64,000 nt of DNA. It comes from Micavibrio sp. UBA6139 (GTDB lineage: Bacteria; Pseudomonadota; Alphaproteobacteria; Micavibrionales; Micavibrionaceae). Within the stretch, counting starts at the first letter, position 1, and every line of letters starts with the position of its first letter. The notes under the pieces are model-generated. The model was not told the origin of the DNA and ran no database searches. It saw only the letters and a list, made by a program, of their open reading frames with translations. The position numbers and the translations under genes are program-made. The DNA lies in contig DIVF01000040.1 of the NCBI GenBank assembly GCA_002423285.1, positions 1 through 64,000 on the forward strand, in the 5' to 3' direction. This document shows positions 17,449 through 26,062 of this stretch, in pieces.

Positions 17449-17524
17449 TGGTGGACCCAATCGGGATCGAACCGACGACCTCCTGCATGCCATGCAGGCG
17501 CTCTCCCAGCTGAGCTATGGGCCC
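17449..17524 (-). tRNA. tRNA-Ala (anticodon GGC)
   Basis: A 76-nt cloverleaf on the minus strand with encoded CCA. The acceptor GGGCCCA pairs with TGGGTCC, the D-arm is GCTC/GAGC, and the anticodon stem CCTGC/GCAGG has loop ATGGCAT, giving anticodon GGC (alanine, GCC/GCU codons). The T-arm is GTCGG/CCGAT with loop TTCGATC. The 3' end (17449) points towards the low-GC scar at 16.7-17.4 kb. Confidence 0.96.
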
Positions 17525-17606
17525 CCGTGAAACGGAGTGAGCGGAAAATAGCCATTCCGGGGCGGGGTTTCAAGTGAAATGTCACCCTGTGGCGCGGCTA
17601 AATGTA

Positions 17607-19259
17607 TTAACCGGGCTGGTCGGGGTCTGAATCATTGGTGTTCTGCTGGTTTGTGGGGGGATGGATGGCGTTGTCCATATCCTCCCATTGGGCCTTTTTG
17701 CGGTAAATGGTCGAGGGCGAGACCTGTAACAGGGCGGCGGCGCGGGGGATATTGCCGCTGCAGGCGGTAATCGCCCGTTCAATGGCCTGGCGTTCCAAAA
17801 GATGCAGCGGCACGATGGAGCCGGAACCCTCACCCCCGCGCGTTCTGGGGCTTGGGGCCTTGGGCATGCTGCCATCCAGATGGCCGAGTGAGAGCGACGC
17901 AGCGGGCTGCGATGATTGTTGCGGGACATAGGAATCTTGCTGCGGGGTTGGAATTTTCGTGTGGAACATCTGGATCGGTAACATCCGCGCGGTGATGACC
18001 AGACCGTCATGCATGACAACAGCGTGGCGAATAATGTTTTGCAGCTGGCGAATATTCCCCGGCCATTGGTAATTACGCAGGATGGTTTCTGCATCCTCGG
18101 CAAAGCCCTTGAAGCGTTTGCTTTCCTCCGCCGCATAGCGCAGCAGCAAGGTCTGGGCGATGTCCAGCACGTCTTCGCCGCGCATTCGAAGCGGCGGCAT
18201 AATCACCGGCAGGACATGCAGGCGGTAGAATAAATCTTCCCGCAAGCGGCCAGAGCGAATATCTGCCATCGGGTCGCGGTTGGTGGCGCAGATAATCCGC
18301 GCCTTGACCGTTTCCAGCGTATTGCCGCCGACACGCTGGAAGGTGCCGTCTTGTAAAAAGCGCAGCAATTTTGTCTGCATGTTCGGGTCCATATCGCCGA
18401 TCTCATCCAAAAACAACGTCCCGCCATCGGCCAGTGTCGCCGCGCCGTCACGGTCAAACATTGCCCCAGTGAACGCACCGCGCACATGGCCGAAGAGTTC
18501 GCTCTCCAACAGGTCACGCGGAATGGCCGCGCAATTTAACGGGATAAAGGGCTTATGGGCGCGCGGGCTGTGCTTATGGATGGCCTGTGCGCAGACTTCT
18601 TTCCCTGTGCCGGATTCCCCGGTGATAAAGACTGGGGCCATGCTGCGGGCGGCGCTTTGGATTTGTTCGTACAAGGCCAGCATCGTCGGCGAGGTCCCGA
18701 TGAAGCCGCCAAAATCGGAGGCGGTCGGGTCGGCGCGCGGGGCGCGGCGTGTCTCTGAAACGGGCGGCAGGATTTCAAAGATTTCCTCATCGCTCAGCGG
18801 CATACCCGCCAATGAAGAGGGTAGGCTCAGATCGCTCCGCACGGCGTCTCCTTTGGTTACGTTGGGAATTTTGTCCAGCAGCGTGACAATGCTGTGATGT
18901 AATTGCGCCATCGAAAGCGGCGCGGAAATTGTGAAGGCCTTGCGCCGGACCAGCGTAATGCGCTCATCAGCGATATGGGGTGGCGCGTTGCCGGGAATGG
19001 CAATCAGGATGGGGCCGCGAAATTGCGACAGGTTCATGTTTTGCAATACCCAGGCGGCATCGCCATCGGGCAAGTTCAGATCCATAAACAATAAATCATA
19101 CCGGTCCTGATCCAGCGTGGTCAGAATATCGCGGCCTGTATAGACACAGCGTGCGTGTACGCCTTGGCTTTTCAGATAGCCTTTATAAAGTGCCGATTGT
19201 GACGCCGTGTCTGCTGCCAGTAGGATGTGGTGGTGGGTGCCCTGCATGTCCCTCGCCAA
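17607..19259 (-). CDS. sigma-54-dependent response regulator with degenerate receiver
   Basis: A 550-residue NtrC-type transcription activator. Residues 10-125 form a receiver-like domain with an Asp at position 60 (FMDLNLPDG). It lacks the usual lysine (SAPLS at 112-116 where K-P is expected) and the usual Thr/Ser (IAIPGN at 86-91), and has only one acidic residue after the first strand. The AAA+ domain follows from about residue 185 with Walker A GESGTGKE, the sigma-54-contacting GAFTGA loop, and Walker B GGTLFLDEIGDM. The C-terminal Fis-type HTH (AAALLQVSPSTIYRKKAQW) is near residue 510. It would remodel sigma-54 RNA polymerase at its target promoters. No histidine kinase gene adjoins it. 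The targets are unknown, and flagellar genes elsewhere in the window are one possibility. Confidence 0.92.
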   Translation of the reverse strand: MARDMQGTHHHILLAADTASQSALYKGYLKSQGVHARCVYTGRDILTTLDQDRYDLLFMDLNLPDGDAAWVLQNMNLSQFRGPILIAIPGNAPPHIADERITLVRRKAFTISAPLSMAQLHHSIVTLLDKIPNVTKGDAVRSDLSLPSSLAGMPLSDEEIFEILPPVSETRRAPRADPTASDFGGFIGTSPTMLALYEQIQSAARSMAPVFITGESGTGKEVCAQAIHKHSPRAHKPFIPLNCAAIPRDLLESELFGHVRGAFTGAMFDRDGAATLADGGTLFLDEIGDMDPNMQTKLLRFLQDGTFQRVGGNTLETVKARIICATNRDPMADIRSGRLREDLFYRLHVLPVIMPPLRMRGEDVLDIAQTLLLRYAAEESKRFKGFAEDAETILRNYQWPGNIRQLQNIIRHAVVMHDGLVITARMLPIQMFHTKIPTPQQDSYVPQQSSQPAASLSLGHLDGSMPKAPSPRTRGGEGSGSIVPLHLLERQAIERAITACSGNIPRAAALLQVSPSTIYRKKAQWEDMDNAIHPPTNQQNTNDSDPDQPG

Positions 19260-19366
19260 GTAAAAAATGATCCGGCATAGTATATTCTAACACAGGTGAA
19301 TAAAACATGAGTACAACTGCAGGCAAGTGTTTGGGGGGCGGCGTATATAAGCATTCCCTGCTTAAT

Positions 19367-19394
19367 AAAAAACCCGCCGGATGGCGGGTTTTTT
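19367..19394. terminator. rho-independent terminator
   Basis: AACCCGCC at 19371-19378 and GGCGGGTT at 19383-19390 form a stem with loop GGAT. It is flanked by A-runs on one side and TTTTTT on the other, so it works in both directions. Its main role is probably to end the Bax-inhibitor-like gene, whose stop is at 19417 on the minus strand. Confidence 0.9.
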
Positions 19395-19416
19395 GCATTG
19401 CGTCAATGTTCGATGA

Positions 19417-20127
19417 TTAATTGCGGTTGCCCATGAACTGCATCAGGAACTGGAACAGCATGATGAAGTTGATGTACAGGCTCAAAGCACCCATCACAGC
19501 CAGCTTGCTGTTCGATTCATGGCCGTGGGCCACGTTGTATGTTTCCTTGATGCTTTGTGTGTCCCACGCGATCAGGCCGGTGTAAACCACTACGCCAATC
19601 GCCGAAATCACAAATTGCAACATGGTAGATTGCAAGAACAGGTTCACGACCATCGCGATCAGCAAGCCAATCACGCCCATGATCATCAAGCTGGCCATGC
19701 CGCTTAAGTCACGTTTGGTGGTGTAGCCGTAAATCGATGTCGCGGCGAACATGCCTGCGGTGATGAAGAACACGCGGGCGACGCTGGTGCCGGTATAGAC
19801 AGCGAAGATCGACGCCATTGAAATACCGAAAACAGCGGAGAAACAGTAGAACAACACGCGCAATTGCGCGGCGGATTTACGTTGAACCGCCTTTGGGTTG
19901 AAGCCGAGGAAAATAAAGCCCAGCGGGGCCAGCATTGCGACCCACATCAGAGGTGTGCCGAAAATCGCGTTCATCAGCACAGGTGTGTTGGCCACGATAT
20001 AGGCAAGAATCCCTGTAACTGCCAAACCACCAGCCATCGTGTTGTAAACGCTTTGGAAGTGGGAGCGCAGGCCGACATCGTAGGTCGATGCGCGGGAAGA
20101 TTGCACTGTTGTGTGATCGGGTTGCAT
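19417..20127 (-). CDS. Bax inhibitor-1/YccA family membrane protein
   Basis: A 236-residue protein with about seven hydrophobic helices after a short polar N-terminus. It belongs to the BI-1 (UPF0005/TMBIM) family, proposed to be pH-dependent calcium leak channels or regulators of membrane proteases. The family's second-helix region YNTMAGGLAVTGILAY and C-terminal GLIAWDTQSIKETYN (with the conserved Asp) are present. I took the Met at 20127, preceded by GGAGAG, rather than the upstream frame start. The sequence before it is not typical of the family. It is followed by a strong terminator and appears to be a single-gene transcript. Confidence 0.93.
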   Translation of the reverse strand: MQPDHTTVQSSRASTYDVGLRSHFQSVYNTMAGGLAVTGILAYIVANTPVLMNAIFGTPLMWVAMLAPLGFIFLGFNPKAVQRKSAAQLRVLFYCFSAVFGISMASIFAVYTGTSVARVFFITAGMFAATSIYGYTTKRDLSGMASLMIMGVIGLLIAMVVNLFLQSTMLQFVISAIGVVVYTGLIAWDTQSIKETYNVAHGHESNSKLAVMGALSLYINFIMLFQFLMQFMGNRN

Positions 20128-20294
20128 TATTTTGTTCTCTCCATAAATAGATGGTCTTGGTCGTCTCAAAGATAAGATCGTTGGTGATCTATATAAACTA
20201 TTTTAGAGGAAATAGTAGGTGATCCCAAGCGAAAATGGACTTACGGGGTCTTGCGGGGGCAAAAAAGCGACATGGCGGGTTTTATGGGGCGCTC

Positions 20295-21383
20295 TTACGC
20301 CCATGGATTGCGGCGTGTCCCTTGTCCTAGCGTCTTGTTCAGCCATTCCGGCGCACGTTCGCCTGATTTTTGAAAACGCTCATCATGCCCGGCTGGAATG
20401 CGTGGGGCCAGTTCCGGGACCGGTACACCCGTTGTTTGTGAAATGGCAGCAATACGCTTTTCAATCGGCGGATGGGTGGCGAATAACCCCATAAAGGGTA
20501 CGGAGTTTTCAATGCACATCAGGGCAATATCATCGGTGGCCTGCGGGATATGATCGCGCCCCGAGATGCGCAGCAAGGCCCGCATCATCGCATCGGGATT
20601 GCGGGTCAGTTCAATGGCCCCGGCATCGGCCATAAATTCGCGGCTGCGCGACAGGCCAAACCGCGCCAGCAAACTGGCCAGATAGCCCACCGCTAAAATC
20701 GCAAGGATGGCAAAATACAAAACCATCGAATTGCCGCGCCGCCCGTGGCCGCTATTCCCGCGCGGTAAAATCATGCTGTAGCGTAAATTCGACCACAGCA
20801 TCTGCGCGGTAAATCCGATCATTCCGGTGAAGATCACGCACACCATCAACAAACGCACATCGCGGTTCATGATGTGGGTCAGTTCATGGCCTAGAACAGC
20901 CTCAACCTCGTCCGGTTGCAAGGACGCCAGTAATCCCCGCGTCACGGTAATTGCGTAAGATTTATCGCTGACGCCGCTGGCGAAGGCATTGCGGGCGTGG
21001 CTCTCAATAATCTCCAGATGCGGCATCTTGATGCCGCGTGAGATGCACAGATTTTCAAGAAGATTATAAAGCTCAGGTTCGTCCTTGCGCGTGACCGGGT
21101 TGGAATGCGCAACCATGCGGATCATATTGGTTTGAAAAAACCACGACACCGTGAACCAGATCGCAACAACACTGATCAGGATCGGCCAGTAATTATAAAC
21201 AAACTGATTGCCAAGGGTAACCGGATCAACGGCCGCGCCGCTGTGATTGACACCCGCACCCATCACTGCACCCAACGCCCATAACATCCCCAGCATAATC
21301 AGGGGATAGGTCGCCAGAATAACCAGCGAACGCAGGTTATTATTCCAGATATGGGTTTTCAGGCCGATTGCGGTGCTGGCCAT
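20295..21383 (-). CDS. M48 family membrane metalloprotease (HtpX-like)
   Basis: A 362-residue inner-membrane zinc protease. Two N-terminal helices lie at about residues 17-45 and 64-82. The zinc motif HELTH (residues 166-170) is followed by further helices and by the third ligand region RSREFMADAGAIELT. It is related to HtpX, which degrades damaged membrane proteins. It lies 12 bp downstream of lemA on the same strand, and lemA-M48 pairs are common in bacteria and suggest a shared envelope stress function. The C-terminal tail after about residue 310 includes the family's FATHPPIEKRIAA segment. Confidence 0.92.
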   Translation of the reverse strand: MASTAIGLKTHIWNNNLRSLVILATYPLIMLGMLWALGAVMGAGVNHSGAAVDPVTLGNQFVYNYWPILISVVAIWFTVSWFFQTNMIRMVAHSNPVTRKDEPELYNLLENLCISRGIKMPHLEIIESHARNAFASGVSDKSYAITVTRGLLASLQPDEVEAVLGHELTHIMNRDVRLLMVCVIFTGMIGFTAQMLWSNLRYSMILPRGNSGHGRRGNSMVLYFAILAILAVGYLASLLARFGLSRSREFMADAGAIELTRNPDAMMRALLRISGRDHIPQATDDIALMCIENSVPFMGLFATHPPIEKRIAAISQTTGVPVPELAPRIPAGHDERFQKSGERAPEWLNKTLGQGTRRNPWA

Positions 21384-21395
21384 ACTGATGCGCCC

Positions 21396-21965
21396 TTAAA
21401 ACTGAACCTTTGGCGCCGTATGAACCGCCTCGGCTTCCCCTGCGGCCAGTTCAAAGAACACTTCTTCAGTGAACCCGAACGGGGTGGCAATCAGATTGGC
21501 CGGAAATTGTTGAATAGCGGTGTTGAATTCGGCTGTGGCCGCGTTGAAGAAGCGGCGGGCAGCGGCAATTTTGTTTTCAATGTCGCTGAGTTCTGCCTGC
21601 AATTGCAGGAAGTTCTGATCGGCTTTTAGTTGCGGGTAGTTTTCAGCCACCGCGAAGAGACTCATCAAGGCGCTGCCCAGCACACCTTCGGCTTGGATGC
21701 GTTCTTGACCGGCTCCGCCGCCACTGCGGCTGACGCGGGCGCGGGCTTCGGTGACGTTCTGGAAGACATTTTGTTCGTGGGTGGCATACCCTTTCACTGT
21801 TTCAATCAGGTTTGGAACCAGATCGAAACGCTGCTTTAATTGGACATCAATATCGGAAAAGGCGTTTTTGCGGGTCTGGCGCAGGGCAACCAAGCGGTTG
21901 TACAGGGCGATAATCCACAGGGCCGCTGCGCCCACGATCCCTAAAACAACCCATTTCATGTCCAT
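21396..21965 (-). CDS. lemA: LemA family protein
   Basis: A 189-residue membrane-anchored protein of the LemA family. One N-terminal helix (about residues 3-20) is followed by a long helical bundle with the family core YNRLVALRQTRKNAFSDIDV and LKQRFDLVPNLIETVKGYA, then FLQLQAELSDIENKIAAARRF-type helices. The function of LemA is unsettled. I chose the Met at 21965 because AAAGGA lies 9 bases upstream; the Met at 21959 is the alternative. The M48 protease gene follows after 12 bp, so the two are almost certainly cotranscribed. Confidence 0.93.
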   Translation of the reverse strand: MDMKWVVLGIVGAAALWIIALYNRLVALRQTRKNAFSDIDVQLKQRFDLVPNLIETVKGYATHEQNVFQNVTEARARVSRSGGGAGQERIQAEGVLGSALMSLFAVAENYPQLKADQNFLQLQAELSDIENKIAAARRFFNAATAEFNTAIQQFPANLIATPFGFTEEVFFELAAGEAEAVHTAPKVQF

Positions 21966-22117
21966 GCCCGAATATCCTTTTGCTGCAATTTCAAAAAACG
22001 CCATGCCAGTAATTTATGGCGAACCAAAGAATAGTCTAACAGAAAAGCATGCCATCACCATGATTTTGCGCTATGGTCCGGGGAGATGAAGCTCAACCGG
22101 GATTTCACAGAATACCA

Positions 22118-23353
22118 ATGACCTCTTTTACCTCCGCGAATTTTACCAGCGTCATCGCCACCGGAACGGATTGGCGCGATGTGACACGCGATTTGCTGGC
22201 CGGGTTACCGGCCAATTCCGGCGACCCCCACACAATCGGTTTCTTATATATCAGCGACCTTCTGGTTGATGACGCGCCCAGCATGCTGGATTTGATCCGG
22301 TCGGTGACGGGGATTCAACATTGGGTGGGGGCGTGTGGTTTGGGCGTGTGTGGCAACGGGGTCAGTCATATTGATCAGCCCGCAGCAGCACTGATGCTCG
22401 GGCGGTTTGACCTGGATGATTTTAAAGTTTTTCCGGCCAGCGATTTGACGCTGGCCCCGGCGCGGAGCGCGCTGGAAGACTGGCTGGATAGCCATGACGC
22501 CATGTTGACGCTGGTCCATGGTGACCCGGCGGTGGAAGCCGATCCGGCGCTGGTGCTGGCCGAGCTGGGCCGCTTAACGGGCGGTTTTTTGGCCGGGGGG
22601 CAAGCGTCATCACGCACAAACCATTGCATTATTGCCGATCAAGTATCCCAAGGCGGCATTGGCGGGGTGGTTTTTTCCAGTGATGTGATGGTGGCAACGA
22701 CACTTACCCAAGGCTGCACGCCTTTGGGGCCTGTGCACACCGTCACGCGCAGCGAAGCCAATGTGGTGATGGAGCTGGACGGCGAACGGGCCTTTGATGT
22801 TTTTACAACCGACCTCAAAACTGAAATCCTGACCCGCGCCGGAGAAGACCCCTCGGGATCTGAAATCACGGAAACAATTTTTGCTGATGATGAGCCGGGC
22901 CCATCTGGTGCTGTGTCGGGGCCGGTCAAAAATCTCTTTACCGGGGATGTTCATGTCGCCTTGCCGGTCACGGGCAGCGACCAGCGCGATTATATGGTTC
23001 GCACGCTTTTGGGCGTGGACCCGGAAACCGGGTGGCTGGCTATCCCGCAAAACATCGAGCAGGGTCAGCATTTAATGTTCGTCCACCGCGATCCGGCCTC
23101 GATTGAGGGGGATTTAACACGTGTTCTCAATGACTTACGTCTTCGCCTGACCCGCGAACATGGCCAGTGCGCGCCGCAGGGGGCGATTTATATCTCTTGC
23201 GTGTCGCGGACCAATGCAGGGGCGGAAAATTCTGAAATGGCCCTGATCCGGACTGTGATCGGTGATGTGCCTTTGGTCGGGTTTTACGCCAATGGTGAAA
23301 TTTCAAACCAACGGCTTTACGGCCACACTGGCGTTTTGATACTGTTCCTCTAG
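22118..23353 (+). CDS. FIST domain protein
   Basis: A 411-residue cytosolic protein with FIST N-terminal (about residues 20-225) and FIST C-terminal (about 235-390) domains. FIST domains are sensory modules thought to bind small ligands such as amino acids, often linked to signal transduction. The N-terminal IGFLYISDLL and GACGLGVCGNG segments and the C-terminal VPLVGFYANGEISNQRLYGHTGVLILF ending are typical. There is no fused kinase, GGDEF or membrane domain, so it would have to signal through a partner. I chose the ATG at 22118; the ribosome binding site is weak. It is followed 68 bp later by the first gene of the secretion locus but is probably a separate unit. Confidence 0.85.
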   Translation: MTSFTSANFTSVIATGTDWRDVTRDLLAGLPANSGDPHTIGFLYISDLLVDDAPSMLDLIRSVTGIQHWVGACGLGVCGNGVSHIDQPAAALMLGRFDLDDFKVFPASDLTLAPARSALEDWLDSHDAMLTLVHGDPAVEADPALVLAELGRLTGGFLAGGQASSRTNHCIIADQVSQGGIGGVVFSSDVMVATTLTQGCTPLGPVHTVTRSEANVVMELDGERAFDVFTTDLKTEILTRAGEDPSGSEITETIFADDEPGPSGAVSGPVKNLFTGDVHVALPVTGSDQRDYMVRTLLGVDPETGWLAIPQNIEQGQHLMFVHRDPASIEGDLTRVLNDLRLRLTREHGQCAPQGAIYISCVSRTNAGAENSEMALIRTVIGDVPLVGFYANGEISNQRLYGHTGVLILFL

Positions 23354-23421
23354 ATTACTTTTCTAAACTGTTGTGACACGCTCCCGTGTCAGCCCGTCTT
23401 TAATACGAAGGAAGCCCCACC

Positions 23422-24300
23422 ATGTTGCGTCATGCATTCTCCGGTCTTTTGGTTCTGGCCGCTTTATTTCCACTGGCGGCGTTCGCACAAGGGGCCACCA
23501 GCAAGACGGGTCCAGCCCTCCCTGAAACATTGCAAAATCTTGCCGCCAAGGGTGCGCAGATCCGTTATCTGGGCCGTGAAAAGGGCCTAGATGGGTGGAT
23601 CGCCGTTCATCAGGGGCAGGAACAATATTTTTATGCAACCCCCGACCGCGAAGCGGTGCTGATGGGCTTGCTGTTTGATAAATCGGGCAAGATGCTGACC
23701 ATCCGTCAGGTGCAAAACCTGCAACAGGGCAACGACCCGACACTGGAAAGCCTGATGAACGCACCGGCGGAACCAAGTGTTGATCCTCTATCTGTTTTGC
23801 AAAAGCAATTACAGGATTCTCAAAAGGCAAAACCATCATCCCCGGCAGAAGAAATGTATGCGGCGTTGGAATCCAGCAACTGGATTCCACTGGGCAGCAA
23901 CAAGGATGCGCCTGCGGTTTATGCCTTCATCGATCCGCAATGTGTTCATTGCCACGGCTTCATGGAAGACATCCGCAAGGATTTTCTCGACGGTGGGCAA
24001 ATGCAACTGCGCATGATTCCGGTCGGCTTGCGTGAGGAAACAAAATCTCAAGCCGCTTTTCTGCTGGCCTCATCTGATCCACAGGCTCGCTGGTACCGTC
24101 ATCTGGACGGCGATAAAAGCGCCTTGCCAATCGCAACAAACACCAATGTTCAGGCGGCTGAAATGAATCTGGCCGTGATGCAGGATTGGAAACTGGATGC
24201 GACACCGATCATCGTTTATCGTTCCGGCAAGGGCGACATCAAAATTATTCGGGGCCGTCCAAAAAACCCGGCTGATATTTTGACCGATTTGCAGAAATAA
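23422..24300 (+). CDS. DsbC/DsbG-like periplasmic thiol-disulfide protein
   Basis: A 292-residue exported protein. The signal peptide is about residues 1-23 (cleaved after AFA). A dimerisation-like region follows, then a thioredoxin fold with the CVHC active site at residues 174-177 inside FIDPQCVHCHGFMEDIRK. The cis-Pro region is DATPIIVYRSGKGD near residues 256-269. DsbC-type isomerases correct disulfides in secreted or periplasmic proteins. TrbB of IncI plasmids is a comparable partner of a type IVB system, so its location at the head of this Dot/Icm block suggests it folds Cys-containing machine parts. It lies 26 bp upstream of the next gene. GAAGGAAG precedes the ATG. Confidence 0.82.
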   Translation: MLRHAFSGLLVLAALFPLAAFAQGATSKTGPALPETLQNLAAKGAQIRYLGREKGLDGWIAVHQGQEQYFYATPDREAVLMGLLFDKSGKMLTIRQVQNLQQGNDPTLESLMNAPAEPSVDPLSVLQKQLQDSQKAKPSSPAEEMYAALESSNWIPLGSNKDAPAVYAFIDPQCVHCHGFMEDIRKDFLDGGQMQLRMIPVGLREETKSQAAFLLASSDPQARWYRHLDGDKSALPIATNTNVQAAEMNLAVMQDWKLDATPIIVYRSGKGDIKIIRGRPKNPADILTDLQK

Positions 24301-24326
24301 TCATTTAGTAAGAAAGAAAAATTGCG

Positions 24327-25313
24327 ATGGACCAGCGGACTCAGTTTCTGATTCAGGTGCTTGAAAAAATCGGCGGGCCACTCACCTCGGCGGCAACGAT
24401 TTTGCCGGTGAAGGGCGATGATGGCAGCGCGCAGGATGCGAAGCGTGTCGCGGAGCTGTTGAACCGTTCGGTGCAACTGGGCCTGTCTGTGGCGGAGGGC
24501 ATGAATGTGCGCGATGAATCACAGGCCGATGGCGTTCATCTCTCACTGGCTGCTTTTTCCAGCCCGCTGATCGCGGGTCAATATATGGCCACAGGGCGTG
24601 TGCCGGGGGATCTTGAGATCCGCCGTTTGTCCGGCGCGCTTCAGGCCGTTTTGACATTTGCCGATAGCTTTACCCCGGCGGCGGATAGCACATTGCGTCT
24701 GCAAAATACCGATGCCGGGTCTAGCCCTGCTGATGAGGCCTTGATTCATGTTCAGATGCTGACTGCCTTTGCTCCTGTGTTTCAGGTCGTCGCAGGCTAT
24801 GCATTCGGGCGTCAGGAAAATAAACTGATTCAGGAAATCGCTACGCGCCTGACCGCGCGCGCCGAAGCCATGCGGACACAATTATTTGGGGACGCCTTGC
24901 CAATCAAGGAAGCCAAACAGGCGGAATTGATTTTGCTGAAAGTTCTATGCGGCCTTTATGCCGCTGCCCACGCCAATGAAACCCAGCGTTTGATGGCCTT
25001 GCCGGATAATGACCGCTCCACGACATCCATCTCGGTTGATGGGGTCTGGGCCCTGTTTGATCGCAGCACCGATATGGCGCGGGTTGTGGCCGAAAGCATT
25101 GTTCCGCCGCTGCGCGCTGAAACCGCGGGCGGCTCTGCGGGCGGGGTCAAGGCCGCACCACCAGCTCAAGTTCAGGCGCAGGCTCAACCCGTGGTTGTTC
25201 CACCTGTGGCTTCGGCGGTCCCCCCTGTGGCCGCAAACCAGCCACCAATGGACCCCACCAACCCGATGGCGTTCTTTACCGCCAAAAAAGCAGCGGACGG
25301 TTCGCAGGAATAA
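24327..25313 (+). CDS. unknown protein in the type IVB secretion locus
   Basis: A 328-residue protein without signal peptide or membrane helix. The first 270 residues or so are mostly alpha-helical and Ala/Leu-rich, with a single cysteine near residue 211. From about 275 to the end it turns into an Ala/Pro/Val/Gln-rich linker (repeated PPV/PVA units) with a short MDPTNPMAFF motif at the C-terminus. I recognise no family. It sits 26 bp after the DsbC-like gene and before the lytic transglycosylase and dotDCB, so a cytosolic or inner-face role in the secretion system is likely by context only. The linker plus terminal motif would suit a docking peptide. Confidence 0.6.
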   Translation: MDQRTQFLIQVLEKIGGPLTSAATILPVKGDDGSAQDAKRVAELLNRSVQLGLSVAEGMNVRDESQADGVHLSLAAFSSPLIAGQYMATGRVPGDLEIRRLSGALQAVLTFADSFTPAADSTLRLQNTDAGSSPADEALIHVQMLTAFAPVFQVVAGYAFGRQENKLIQEIATRLTARAEAMRTQLFGDALPIKEAKQAELILLKVLCGLYAAAHANETQRLMALPDNDRSTTSISVDGVWALFDRSTDMARVVAESIVPPLRAETAGGSAGGVKAAPPAQVQAQAQPVVVPPVASAVPPVAANQPPMDPTNPMAFFTAKKAADGSQE

Positions 25314-25325
25314 ACACACCTTCCC

Positions 25326-25356
25326 TTGTCACCCCCGCACAAGGCGGGGATGACAA
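25326..25356. repeat. REP-like imperfect palindrome
   Basis: TTGTCACCCCCGC (25326-25338) and GCGGGGATGACAA (25344-25356) are inverted repeats matching at 12 of 13 positions, with loop ACAAG. The core resembles the GTCATCCCCGC...GCGGGGATGAC type of extragenic palindrome common in many proteobacterial genomes. There is no T-run, so it is more likely a dispersed repeat than a terminator. Only one copy is seen in this window. Confidence 0.6.
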
Positions 25357-25460
25357 AAGGGGTGCTCGCTTAAAAGCTGGAATCTTGCGGATTTGCCGTA
25401 TAAACTCCCTGCCATGATGAATTCGCGTAGCATAAGCATGACCCCGAAAGGTGGCTGTCC

Positions 25461-25877
25461 ATGGCAGGAATGAACGTTCTTGCGGCGTGCTTGCTGATTG
25501 CCGCGCAGACTTATTCGATCCCGCCTGCGGTGCTGCTTGGTATTTATCAGGTTGAGGGGGGCCGGGTCGGTCAGGAAGTTGGTCCCAATAAAAACGGCAG
25601 CTACGACCTTGGCCCGATGCAGATCAACACGATCTGGCTGGAAGAATTGGCCGGGGAATGGGGCGTTCCAACCGCCACAGCCCGTAAATGGGTCCGCGAT
25701 GATCCTTGTACCAATGTCGGCGTTTCTGCATGGATTTTGCGCCGTAATCTGGACGAAACCGGGGATCTGGCCAAATCCATCGCCCATTACCATTCCCGCA
25801 CCCCCACGATTGGCGGGGCCTATCGCCGCAAGGTCGTTGGGTCGATGCAGCGCCACGGTCTGCTGAAAACCGACTGA
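25461..25877 (+). CDS. lytic transglycosylase-like protein (SLT fold) of the secretion locus
   Basis: A 138-residue single-domain lysozyme-like transglycosylase. The catalytic Glu is in GIYQVEGGRVG near residue 32, followed by the SLT landmark DLGPMQINTIWL near 53-64 and the later SIAHYHSRTP segment. Such VirB1/PilT-type enzymes open the peptidoglycan for secretion machines. Oddly, the first helix of the fold starts almost at residue 5 and no separate signal peptide is visible. No in-frame upstream start is evident, so export must use a non-standard route or the N-terminal helix itself. AAAGG precedes the ATG. It lies between an unknown gene and dotD. Confidence 0.8.
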   Translation: MAGMNVLAACLLIAAQTYSIPPAVLLGIYQVEGGRVGQEVGPNKNGSYDLGPMQINTIWLEELAGEWGVPTATARKWVRDDPCTNVGVSAWILRRNLDETGDLAKSIAHYHSRTPTIGGAYRRKVVGSMQRHGLLKTD

Positions 25878-26062
25878 TTTTCTCCCTGCCGCGTTTTTGG
25901 GTTTGGCCGGGGGTAACCTGACTTTTCCGCAAAAAGGCCGCTTGTTCTGCCCTCGCGGACAGGATAGTGTGATTGTCGGTTTGGGAATGACTGCAAAAAC
26001 AGGCCCGGACCACTCAAAAATTTGCATGAACCTTCGTCTTTTTTAAAAAGGTCCTGACAGCC

